Source of the DNA: Cephalotrichum gorgonifer
Lineage: Eukaryota; Ascomycota; Sordariomycetes; Microascales; Microascaceae
Reading direction: 5' to 3'
DNA length: 64,000 bases
NCBI GenBank assembly: GCA_900312665.1
Contig: ONZQ02000001.1
Location: forward strand, 4,152,346 to 4,216,345
In this document: positions 46,552-57,840 of the stretch, piece after piece
Layout of the letters: each line of letters opens with the position of its first letter
Position numbering within the stretch: the first letter of the stretch is position 1
Notes under the pieces: model-generated
Database searches by the model: none
Seen by the model: only the letters and a program-made list of their open reading frames with translations
Told to the model about the DNA's origin: nothing
Translations under genes and position numbers: made by a program

Positions 46552-49500
46552 TCACCGTTTCTTGTATTTCTGTGGAAATTACCAAAGTTAGCCATCTCCG
46601 TTCAAAACAGATAAATCAAGAAAAGAAAAAGGGGGGGACTCACCTCGTCAATTCTCCGCTTGTTGTGTGGATCTAGTGTGTTCGTCGCCCCCAAGAGCGT
46701 CTGCCCTAGTGCCTTCGTCGCCCCGATCGCTGGCCGGAAGATGATGGTCGGCGCCTTGTTCAGCACGGCCCTCGCCGCCCCCTGCGCGTTTTGGCTGTCC
46801 ATCACGGCGCCCGGAACCGCAATGATGGCGTCCCGCGCGAGGTTGAGATCCCTCGACAGGCTTGCGTAACCGCCCCGCAGGCCCTGTATCACGCCCATCG
46901 GCTGGTCGGCGTAGAGACTGATCTTCTTCGGCTCCTCCGACTCATCCTCATCGTACTCCCGGGGCTCCGGCGCGGTCTTCGGCACGAGCAGGCCCTCGGC
47001 GCCTTGGAGCGCATATTGCGTACCAACCGCTACCTTGGCGCCAAGCTTGATGATTTCCGTGCCCGTCGTGCGGACGAACGCCGACGCACCCTTGGAGATA
47101 CTCCGAACGATCCGCCCGTCCTTCTTGTACTCCTTCATCGGAATCTCGATGAGGTTCTTGATTCCGCTGCCAACGTTCACGATGGAGCGCACGGGGGCGA
47201 GCCCCGCGAGCACGGATGGAAGCTGGTTCTTCTTCACGTCTGGCATCCAAACGTCGTTCAGTGTCTTGCCGAGCCGTTCAAAGCCCAGAACGCCGTAGAT
47301 GATGGTATGCCGAAGCACCATGCGCGCTTCGTCAAGGATAACGAAGTTCATAAACTCAGTCGTCCGTCCCGACCGGAGGCCCGCGTAGTCGACCCTCTTG
47401 GGCTTGAAATCGAGCTTGACGGGAATGTCATTAACCTCTACTCGTTGAAGGAATGGGACATCGCTCGGTGACTGGTGCACAACGACTTCGTCGTCCTTGA
47501 ACTCGAAGAATCTGGTAATGAAGTCTAACGCGTCTTGGTCGACATGGAGACGTAGCGGGAGGACGGTTACCCGCATTACAATCTCGGATGCCGCCAGATC
47601 TGGATGGGGTCGCACGTTGAGCATCTCGATATGCACCATGCTCGAGCCCAGTTCTCTCTCTCCGGCATCGCGGTCATACGTTGCAAACTTCTTCCACGTG
47701 GAAGTCGGTACGTTGTCGAGAACGTCCAGGTTCTTCACACGAACGTCGATGGAGCTCTCCGTTTCGCCGGATCCTGGCGGGAAGGAAATCAGGTCAACAT
47801 CAACGCCTTGCAGTTCAAAGGTAACCTTGTGGCGTTTACTCCGGCTGAGCTTCAGTTTCTTGTTAGGCCGGTGGCCACCCGCTCTAGCCGTGCTTGTCGT
47901 GAAAGTGGTTGTAGCGACGGATTCGGTCTCCGTTCCGTTGTCATTCAGGTCCTGGTTAATGGCTCGTGTGAGATCCCGCGCATCTCTGTTGGCCGGGATG
48001 CCGATGTAGATAGAATTGAAGAGGAAATCGCCTATGACGTCTTCCTCCTCCTCAAGCTCCTCGTCGTAGATGGTCGGTCCATCGGTTCGGGCCCGCCGTC
48101 GTTCGGTGGCCTTCGCCTCGACCTCCTCGACCGCCTTTGCGATGACTTCTCTTGTCCGCGTCCAGTCGTAGCCGTCGAACAGATTCCAGATTACGTGCAC
48201 ATCTCGGATGGTGACTTTGAGCGGACTCTTCTTTACCAGGTCCATTGGCGCTCGGTCATACGTGTTTCTCGTCGAGTTCCAAACATGGGCCGCCCCCTTA
48301 GTCGGCGCGTCACTAACGAACCAGTCCTCTCGAACCACAAGGTCATCGGCATCCGTATCGATCTGAACGGTATCTTTGGGGCTGGTGTAACGAAGATTGC
48401 TTGACTCGGCCTCGGCCTCGGAGGTAGGCAGGGATATCACAGAGGAGCTCGTAGCATCAAACAGTTTCTCAGTGACCTCGGGCTCGTCGTAATACCCTTC
48501 GTGGAACTCCAGCTGGCTAAGGTCGCTGACGTCATCATCAATATCCCCTTGGAGCTCTCGGGCAATGGCGAAGTCCTTGTCAAAGTCGTACTCGCCCTCG
48601 GGATTTCCGAAGGCTTCCGCTGAGATAGAGGCCAGGAGGTCCTCGACCGGCAAGACATTCGTTCTGTACTTGATCTCCTTGCTCGGTGGTGTTGGAGGCT
48701 TCAATGCATTGGCCAGGGCTATCAGCGTTTGCGTCGAGTCGGCACAGGTCTCCATCACCAAGAGATCGTCCCGGAAGGATACATCCACCTGCTTTTCACC
48801 ATCCTCAAGAGTCGTAATCGCAACTCCGGCTTTTGCTGAGGAGATGAAGCAAATCTCGACATAACCTCTTGAACAGAGATCAGACACCTGCATTGATGTA
48901 ACAGATCCAGAACGAGGCCGTCTGACCGGTGCAGGATTGTTCAGAATGGCAACATCGTCGATCAAAATAATTGATGCCTTCCTGAGTTCCAAATCGGCGC
49001 TGGTATGATCGTCTTTAGGAAGGGTGACTCGAAGTCGGGCATCTGTGAGGACTACACATAGCTTCGATTGTAGTCCCAATGGGTTGAGCCCGAGAAGGCA
49101 GTCTCGCAAAGCCATGTCGACTGTGAGCGGCTTAGAAGCAGACTGCTTGCCTTTCCCCTTGGAGAGCTCAGGCGACTGGGTCTGTTGTCTCATAAACGCA
49201 GCGTGGGCATGCTCGCCAAGATTCGCAACCGAAGCAGCCAGCTCGGCTTCGAAATCCTGCGGAGTAGCGTCGTTGCCGAGACCAAGCAGATCCATTAAGG
49301 TCGGCACACGATACTCAAAGGCCAATCCTTGTAGTCGGACCTTGAATATTGGTTCCATCTCATCACCAATCATTCTCGCTGTAACAGCCAGGTCCTGTGC
49401 CGTTGCTGGAGACTTTGGGGAACTAATAAGTTCCTCCCTCCCGTTGCGAGAGAGGGTGATTGAGTCGACTCCAACAGCAACAAGGGACGGGATGCTTATG

Positions 49501-52500
49501 TGCGCAACTTCTAGTTCCCGCAAGTATGCATCTAGCAGCCCAATTTTACCTGCAAGGTCAGTAGAGAGGGAAATCTTCTTAATCCGCCCGAGACTGAGTA
49601 TGCCGGGTCGATCATCCTCCGGCAGGTACTTGGCCACTGTCGCTAGCCTAGCAATTTCTTCGCCTAGAGCAGGCAGGCAATCAAGTTGGTGCATCTCGCC
49701 TACCCGAGCCCGAACGGAGTCAAGCGTCACACGAAGAACCGGTCCCTTCCTCCTTTGACGCAGTAGTGTGTCGACCATGATCTCGTCGTCTCGGAGGTCA
49801 GGCTGTAAGTTGGAGGGGGTGATGAGCTTCAGGAGCCGGTCGAGGTCAACCTCTTGCGGATATGGCAGGTACTCAAGCCTTGTGCCTTCAATGTCTATTC
49901 GGATTGAGGGTGGGGCGCGAGAGTTCCTCAAGTATGGACCTGACATATTGATGGCGTTTATCGCGATGCCGACGCCTTCGTTCCGCTTGACCAATTTGAC
50001 CGCACTCGTCTCCAGACTCACATCGCATTCCTTCCCAATCAAGTGAAGATAGAAGCCCCCAGTTCTCATGTCGACCTTGTTCTCTGATGATGATGTCCGA
50101 TCCTCAGGGCTGATCGGGGTCTCGAAACGGACGCCCCTCGCCTTGGAAACTTGTGCTGAGGCGACGGTGGGCGAGGCGGACGACATGCTGGATCCCATGT
50201 TAAGGAAGCTACTAAGGCCACCGAACCAGCCAAATGTCTCATCGAGCCGACGTAAGTCGAGTTGAGCAACAAGTGATAGAGTGGTGACCTCAGCCTTGGT
50301 GACATCGCCAGAGCGGGTGAGCTTGACGGAGACGTCCGCATCTGCTGGCGGGAAGACGTCGCGCACAGAGGCGCCAAGCTTCAAGGTGCGGTCAAAAGAT
50401 AGGATGTCACTATCTGCATATCCCAGCCTAAACTTTCCCAGTGTTATGAGAGTGACAGCCTCGGACTTGATATTCTGGAAGTTGACTGAAAGGTTCTCGA
50501 CGTCCGAGCGAAGGAGGGTGACCTGATCAAACTCAAATGCACTAGGGTTTAATATCCTCTCCGGAGTGTCTGCCACGCCCATAAGGTGGTGAAGGAAGTG
50601 GAGGGACACCCGTTCAACCTCCAGTTTGATATCGGGTACTGAACTGCTCTCAGTATCGTTGGGCTGTTGTGGTGCTGGTGACGTGGCTGGTGGTCCAGAA
50701 TGGCTATTCGCGGCATCCAACAACCTTGAGACAACAGTTGCCAGCAAGAAGCCGAGCGAAGCATCAAACTTGATGTCCACCGGGGAGAGTGTAACTTCAA
50801 GACTGTTGTCCGACTCTGTCTGCTTTGGACTCTGAGCTGTGGGCTCTTCCGAGCTTACGAACGACCCGTGGGCTGACTCGTGGGATGAGTACACAGAGAA
50901 CGCCCCAGGGAGGTGCGGGGACGTTGAGCTTCCCAAGTGGCTGGCTTGGCCATCTAATGATGGTCCAGGGTGGACATAGATGTGTTTATGATGCAGCGGG
51001 GCGTAGATGGAGATATTCTTCAGCGTGACGATTTCTTTAACGATCCGAGTTGGGCCCCGTGGGGTCTGGTCTTGAGGACTGGCGGGTCCGTCCTCGATTG
51101 CCTGTGAGAATTGCGCGAACTCTTCCGTTGCGTTCCCGGCATTATCGTCTGACGCCGGTAGTTGTGCCTCTGGCTCTCGGTTTCCCTCAGATTCTTGCCG
51201 ATCGCCACATTCCCCCGAGCTCTCGGTATGCTGCTCTCTAACATCCTCGAAGGTGCGGTATACACTTTCCGCCAACGGCTCAGCATCCTCATACGGCAGC
51301 GAATATTCCGGTCGCGACTGGGATCCCGGGATTATAGACCGCTCCAAATCATCCGATGTCGTATGATCATCGGCCCCTTGCCGAGGAGAGGTATCTGGAC
51401 TACCGTAGTTCTCCCAGGCTCCAGGCATTGTGCGCGACGGTTGTATGGGCTGCTCGGAGAAAGCACTGGCGTACATGCTCTCTGCATCTTCATGAGAGAA
51501 GACGTGAGACTGAGCAAGGTTATCGTCGTCGCCCTGGCTCGAGGTATCGCTGTTGGCATCGGAACTTGGCCCCTCCGGCGTCTGAGGCCTTTCCAGCAAG
51601 CCCGGATCGGGAATCTCAAGGCTATCAAGCCCTCCCACGGAGTGGGACTCTCGGTGCACGCTAGCCCAGGGGGGTTGTGCCTCTTCAAAATTCACCGACT
51701 GTGATACGGACGCAGTAGGCTCAAACGCTATTAAATCCGGAAATCCGGATGCTCTAGGAGTAGAGGGGCTGGGATCGTCAGCATCCTCCTCCGGATCGTC
51801 AGAGAAGTCGTACGGGATATTCAGCGCAATTTCACTGTCGCGGAGGAAATGCTCCTCAGGTTGTGAACCTGTTGACTCGGAGAGGGAGTCACCGCCATAA
51901 TGATTGGGGCTCGAGAACGAGCTGGGTTCCCTGTGAAAGCTAGAATGGTGAGACTGGACAGGTGACTGAGAAACGGCTGGAGATGCCACGGAAGGGGAGC
52001 GCGCAAAGGCCGAGAATACATTGGCCTCCGAGACCAAGTATGCCCGGATATTACTGAGAGAAACGTGCCGTTTTCCTTCTCGGTGTACTATAGTCGGCCT
52101 CCCATCTTCGTCGATGTCCTGCGCGGTAACGCCTTCGACGTTGATGGCCTCGAGGGCAATCTGGAAGGTCAGAGTGTCGAGAGCTGTCGGCTGTGACTCG
52201 ATGGGAACCTCGACATCCAGTTGGAAGGTAACAGCGTTTATCCGAACCTGGGTCCTATCAACAATACCCTGCAAGAAGTCGGCAAGGAATGCCGGCAGCG
52301 AGAGGGGCTGTCCTGTTCCAAGGCTAGCCTCCTCCTCACTCCCATCGTCGCTGACGCTCACGGATGCGCCCAGGTCATGTGTCTCAGCAGCGAGAGCCTC
52401 CTCGAGCTTCTTCTTCTCAGCCTCGGGCTGGTCCTCCAGGAACGACTCGGCCAAATCAGCCGTGTTGGGCACGACGCCTGCGGTCCTATCCTTCTGCTGG

Positions 52501-52958
52501 CGCGGGGTCTGGTTCTGAGCGGGGGGCTGGTGGCTCGCTACTCTTACCCTGACGTCAACCCCTTCGACTTCGACGGTTATTGGGCTATTATAGAAGTCGA
52601 CCGGTATGGTGATTCGGAGGAGTAGGACCTTGGCTTTCAAGAGTTCATATGACGGTGGTAGCTTGAGGATCTGTTGGAGCTTCTACATTGTGGGAGAAGA
52701 AGTCGTCAGCACTTCCTGAAGGGTAGCTTCTGCATTACAGAAGAGCAACGGATGGTTCCGGCTCCCAAAATGGAACCACTATACCTTTAGCTTTATTCCG
52801 ACGTCGCGGAACTCGAAGACGGTGTTCCTCCCCAAGGCAAGATCCAAGTTATCCACGTCGAGCGCATCAGCGTCTAGGAGCTCCAAACGCGATAGGGCGT
52901 ACCGCAGTAGCCTCTTGGGCATACTGGAGCTCCTCAAGGACTGAAACATAGCCGCCAT
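46552..52958 (-). CDS. ATG2: Autophagy lipid transfer protein Atg2
   Basis: Minus-strand exons 52958-52785, 52682-46644 and 46569-46552, with introns of 102 and 74 nt, give 2,076 residues. The chorein-type N-terminus reads PKRLLRYALSRLELLDADAL, DVDNLDLALGRNTVFEFRDV and, across the first splice, KLKKLQQILKLPPSYELLKA. Residues about 250-520 are Ser/Glu/Pro-rich, likely disordered. Further segments include DVHVIWNLFDGYDWTRTREV (a conserved Atg2 block) and, near the end, AIAVPGAVMDSQNAQGA-like sequence. The last exon is 18 nt and adds KYKKR and the stop. Atg2 is a rod-shaped bridge that transfers phospholipids from the ER to the growing phagophore with Atg9 and Atg18. The length matches fungal Atg2 (about 1,600-2,100). 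Confidence 0.95.
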
Positions 52959-54002
52959 GGTGTGTGTGTGGGAAGTATCTCGGACGGGGAGAGTTCGTGC
53001 TCCGCGGCTGTCGAGAACGGAACAGAGGCGCCAGCTCCACTACCTGGCTCGCGGCCTGACGGTTGAGTGGCGGAGAGCGCGAGTTGGATAAGGCCCGCGG
53101 CGACGTGCGGGGATCGAAAGCATGTTCAAGAGCTCATATTGTTCGGGGAGCTGTGAGGGTGGATTCGTAGGGCGGAGGATATCGGATCCTGATGATTAGG
53201 CAATCGGGTAAGGAGTATGACAGTGATGTGAATGTACGTAATCAGGGTCTTGAGAGGTTGGGAATAGATCCAACGCCTGGTGGGAGGCAGCCGCGTTGAG
53301 TGGCGTTGGGTGGGAGGCTGCGGATGATAGGACGACGTGGGAGGGGCAACCTAGGGGTGGATGCGAATGGTGACGAACGGTAAGGACCATCTTAGGTGTT
53401 TGGGGTGGAGTGCCAGCCACCCCCGCATGTGTTAGGTACAAGTACACACAGGCGTCAGCGGGTCAGACCTGCGCCTGAGGCGGGTCTCGGGAGCGAGCGA
53501 ACAGGAGAGTAGTAGCACGCGCCACAACGGAAGCACTGGTTACTATTACTATTACGGAGTAGTTCCTCGCAGCTACATTCACTATGGGTAGGTACTCGTG
53601 ACCTCGAGTCACAGTCAGGCCATCGCATCGTGGCCCGGCTCTAGCTGGCGGGCAGTATCGGTACAATTGCCTACAGGTTGTTTATCTAAGGTTGTCGGCT
53701 GCTACCAGCTCGTGACGAGTGTCGAGCAACAGACATGTGCATCAACGGATTGTTTCCACATTCGTGGCGAAACCATGATTTGATTTTATTTACATGTGGT
53801 GGCCCCGCAATGCGAGCCTCTCTAGTAATGAAAGTACACCCCGAGCCACCATGCAACACCCCCAACCCTCACGATAGAGCTGTTCCGATGCCATGACGAG
53901 AGGAGAGTTCACCACAGCTCGTCAAGACTCGACGCTTTCAGCACCCGACCTGAAGCTAATCCGCAGAGGAGGAGGTGCATCGTCTTGTACCCGGCACAGT
54001 GC
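52959..54002. other. Intergenic, 1.04 kb
   Basis: Promoter of Atg2 (G-rich near 52968-53060) and 3' UTR of the amine oxidase. A GTACAAGTACAC word lies at 53437-53448. No gene seen. Confidence 0.55.
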
Positions 54003-55705
54003 TCAGTCGCTGGATCTCCTATTACGGATGAATCCATAGAACTCCGCAATCCTCCTACCCGCCGATTCACCACTCCAGTATGCGCCGGTCGCGGTGCCTA
54101 ATGCTACGAATGGCGCCGTGTGTTCTCCAGCGAGCCAGAGACCGGCGTCCGCTAGACCTTCTCTCAGTACCTCGACGTCCGAATCGCCGTTCTCCAAACC
54201 GACCTGAAAGTTCGTGTAGCTGCCATTTCCGGCGAGGTCATCGTGTAGCCAGTCCGTCGCCAGACACCCCGTTGGACGGCACTCGGGCGACGAATCGTTG
54301 TAGTGGGGAAGGCGAGAGTAGTACGGCTTGAAAAAATCAAATAGAAAGGCGTCCTTCTTCTCCTGGGAGTCCAGTTCCGAGACCTCGCGAGTGAGGAACT
54401 TAGAAGTGTCGCCGAACGTGTAAAATAGGAGGGTCGGGTGGGACGAAGACTCCGGTAGAGACGCCAGATCCACGACCTCCTGGTTCCACCTCCGCGGGTT
54501 ATTGTTCGCATATGCCGGGGAGAGCCATTGGCAAAACCCCTGGACACCTCGACCACCTCCGACCGTGTCCAACCAGAATGCCTTGGGGAAAGTGATGTAT
54601 GTCTAGCCCTGGAAGTTAGCCGTCTTCCGTCCCATCGTAGCTTCTACCACCTGTAGGGGCACGGGTAATCTTGACCACAAACCTTCTCCAGGCACCCGTA
54701 GCCCAAGGAATCTATCGCCTTGACCATCCTAGGAGGAAGAGGGGGATCGAATGCGTCCCGACTATTCTTCTTCAGCCAGCCAAGAGGCGCCGTCAAGACT
54801 ACGTGGTCGAACTCGAAGACCTCATCTCCCTTGGTCTGGACTCTGACTTTTCTCTGGTAGCCATCTCGACAGGAAATGTTGCTAACGACCTTCTCAAACT
54901 TAACATCCGCCGTATCGAGCGCTGGCTTCGCGATTGACCGAAGTATTTTCTGGTAGGTCCCGGCGCAGAACAGATTCTCTACTTGGGGATCAGTAAAACG
55001 GCCTCATCTATATCTCGAACAAACTTACCGCCTTCAATGCATTCTTCCAACCAGAAGTACTTGAGACTCTGTGTTTGAATCGGGCTTCCCACAAAGGCAC
55101 CCCACATCTCCGCGACCTGAAGAACCATCTTCCTCGCCCTCTCGTGGCCGTCTTCGGATTGTGGTATCCTCTGGACGATTTCCCGATTGAAAAAGTCCCA
55201 CAGACTCTCGTCAGGGGTAATTTCTCCGCCGTGTTTATTTGAATACTCGAATGCATCCTGGATGATGGACCACATGATAGACGCATATCGTTCGCTTTCT
55301 TCCAGCGAGAGCAGGGCTCCGGACTCGTCAAACATGTACGACCGCGTATCCCAACTTCCCGTTTCCGTTTTCGTCTCAGTCGCGATATCGAGGATTGGGT
55401 TATCTTTTGTCCCGTGAATCCAGTTGGGGCCAAGATCGACTGCATGTCCGTTCTGTAAAGTTACCTGGTGCACTCGCCCCCCTATGCGATTCCTTCCCTC
55501 GAGTATTGTGACTTTGAAACCATACTGCATGAGAATATCGGCACACCGGAGACCGGCGAGACCGGCTCCTATCACCCCGATGTGAGGCTGCTCGCCCTTA
55601 TCGGCGGTCTTTTTCTGAGCATCGTGTAAGTCCACTGCCGGGCGAGGAGATCACGGGCAACTGCGAGTAGTGAAGGGCAATACGCACCTTGTCAAACATA
55701 TCCAT
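54003..55705 (-). CDS. FAD-dependent amine oxidase (polyamine oxidase-like)
   Basis: Minus-strand exons 55705-55688, 55614-55029, 54978-54683 and 54602-54003 give 499 residues; introns are 73, 50 and 80 nt. The first exon encodes only MDMFDK and an in-frame stop lies directly upstream, fixing the start. The FAD dinucleotide-binding motif is IGVIGAGLAGLRCADILMQY at about 18-37, followed by VTILEGRNRIGGRVHQV and LGPNWIHGTKDNPI. The middle includes FDHVVLTAPLGWLKKN. The C-terminal FAD motif is WLAGEHTAPFVALGTATGAY and WSGESAGRRIAEFYG. These are features of the polyamine oxidase and lysine-demethylase superfamily (PF01593). There is no C-terminal peroxisomal SKL-type signal (it ends NRRSSD), and no SWIRM domain, so it is not an Lsd1-like enzyme. 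Confidence 0.92.
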
Positions 55706-57840
55706 GCTAGGAAATGTCCTGAAAACCCGCTCTTGGCCAAGGTCCTTGATGCTGGCCAAGTGGCTCGACTTTAGATCCCGGTATATACGGGAAGAATTGC
55801 AATGGGATGCACTACTGTATGATATCGAGTAAGAATCCATGCTGTGCCGAGCAGGCGCTATGGTTGATGGTTGACAAGAGAGCAGGTTTCTAGATGGGGT
55901 ACTGTGTCGTGAGGGGTGAGGGAGACGGTCTGCCGCTGTCGGTCTGGGATCAAGGTGAGATGCAGGATATATGGAAACACGAAAAGGCGGCAGCCTCGGA
56001 GGGGAAAGTGGTGGTCGCGGGAATGGGGATGGGAGTGAGAATAGCAAAAGAAAGAAGGGTGACACCACGATCTCCTTGAATGGGTGGTTGCTCACGGGGC
56101 AGTGTACAGCTACTACCTCCTTCCGCCTAACCGCAGGATATATGACAGGCCAAGGGAGAAAAAGGGGGTGAGGGGGGTGAGGGGGGGCGAACCCGCTGTA
56201 TGCGAATACTTGTATATTGGCCGAACCTGGCCGGCGACTACAGGTACGTGTACGTACGCCCCCTTATGCTTCTGAGCGAGGGATAGACAGGCGCGCCACC
56301 ACGGACTAGGCTGTTGGGGATTTTCTCAGATTTAGCACCAAACCCGCTGGAGGCGATAATACTGGAGGCCCGTTGGGGTGGAGAACCTGTCGAGTCTACG
56401 GCCGAATAGGAAAGTCCAGCTGAGAGGACAAAGTAACAGCGTTCGGGGATGGGAAGGACCTATCAGGGGGCAAGGGCGGAGTAATACGGATCAGACAGGC
56501 GGCGTCAAGCCGCGAAACTGGCTCATGACCAGGGGCGGGTGTGAATAGGATTTAAGCTAGTTGGTTGGAGGTGTGAGAGATGTGGTGTGTAGTGTGTACG
56601 GAGTACGCTGTGACTGATAAGAAGTGCGCACTATTACGGCTGGAGAAACCGCGAGGGGGGCCACTGCCATTTTCCGATATGTCAAAGGGGCTGGGGGCGA
56701 ATGAGGCACCTAGTTCCCAAACCGTTGGCACCCTCGCCTGCCGTTCCCGGAAGATGTCAATACAAATGTGCATCTATAGGCAGCCCACATGGCACTCCGG
56801 CGCTTCGCCGGACGTGGGCTATCGATTATGGTGCTCTCCGCTCCAGGCAGGCGCACTGCCCAACGCGCCGTATTATTAATATTAAGACGCATCTATTGGC
56901 CAATAACTGAATAGGCATGCGGCTCGTGGCCCCAAAGTCACTGAGACGCTCAGGATCGGACCTTAACACATGCATCGATGTATAGCATCAGCTATGGTTG
57001 ATTAGTCAAAAGGACACCTTGTATTTGCGAACCCGGACCGGATTTTTTTCCCTCCCTCCAAGATACCAAAAAAATTGATTCTAGTCCGTGCAAGAAGGAC
57101 TTACTCGTATCTTAAATGGTGCCATCGTTAGAGATGGAACCCTACGATCTCACACATCTGTCTTATATAAGCACGCACACAGTGGGCCTCTCAACGTTCA
57201 GCTTGGAACTGCCATGGGGATCTCAGATTAGTTAGACTATCACGATCAACCATCAGGGTGTCTATCAGGGTGTCTATCAAGGTGCCTACCCGCTCCGCAT
57301 ATTTGTGCTGTGAGCGCAGGTTATAAGACCCCCTTCATCCCTCAGTATCCCCTCTCCCTATGACTGCTACCTTTTTGATTGACGCACGACTTGAAAACAC
57401 ACATAACCTCAACCGCGTACCTCACTAAACCCGGCTTCGACTCGATTAGTGTTCCTCCGAAACAAGACCATGTGCGGAGGCCCCTTGACCATGTCTTGCC
57501 CCATTTCCCCACCATCAGGGATACAGATACTTGGGGTAACAGGGCCCGTTTGACCAATCGGCAGGGGTGGATATATAACAGACGTCACCACAGCTCCACG
57601 AGTCCCCACTTAATTCCTAAATCGGACAATGCCGAGGCACGGCGGTGGTCTTGCTCCTCGGTGAAACCACACGACATCGAGTATCATACCTTTCTTCGAG
57701 AGTCTACCCGAGCCGATATGTTAAAAGCTCCGTGCTCCCCCCTCCCAGCTGTCCCTCAGACCACGATAACTTTCTCGCCACTACCCTAAGACTTCGCGAA
57801 AACCACCCAGCCTCCTGACCCGTTCCTCACGAAGCCCGCC
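55706..57840. other. Divergent intergenic region, 2.1 kb
   Basis: Shared upstream region of the amine oxidase (-) and the acyl-CoA dehydrogenase (+). It contains a three-copy tandem at 57252-57287 and GT-rich patches near 56160-56185. A 136-codon open frame (57379-57789) just before the dehydrogenase start is low-complexity and probably not coding. Confidence 0.5.
57252..57287. repeat. 12-bp tandem repeat, three copies
   Basis: ATCAGGGTGTCT at 57252-57263 and 57264-57275, with a diverged third copy (ATCAAGGTGCCT) at 57276-57287. It lies about 550 nt upstream of the cytochrome b5-acyl-CoA dehydrogenase start. Confidence 0.8.

Noticed and set aside
57379..57789. 136-codon frame just upstream of the dehydrogenase
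   Set aside because: Probably leader DNA; no domain, and ends 51 nt before the real start.
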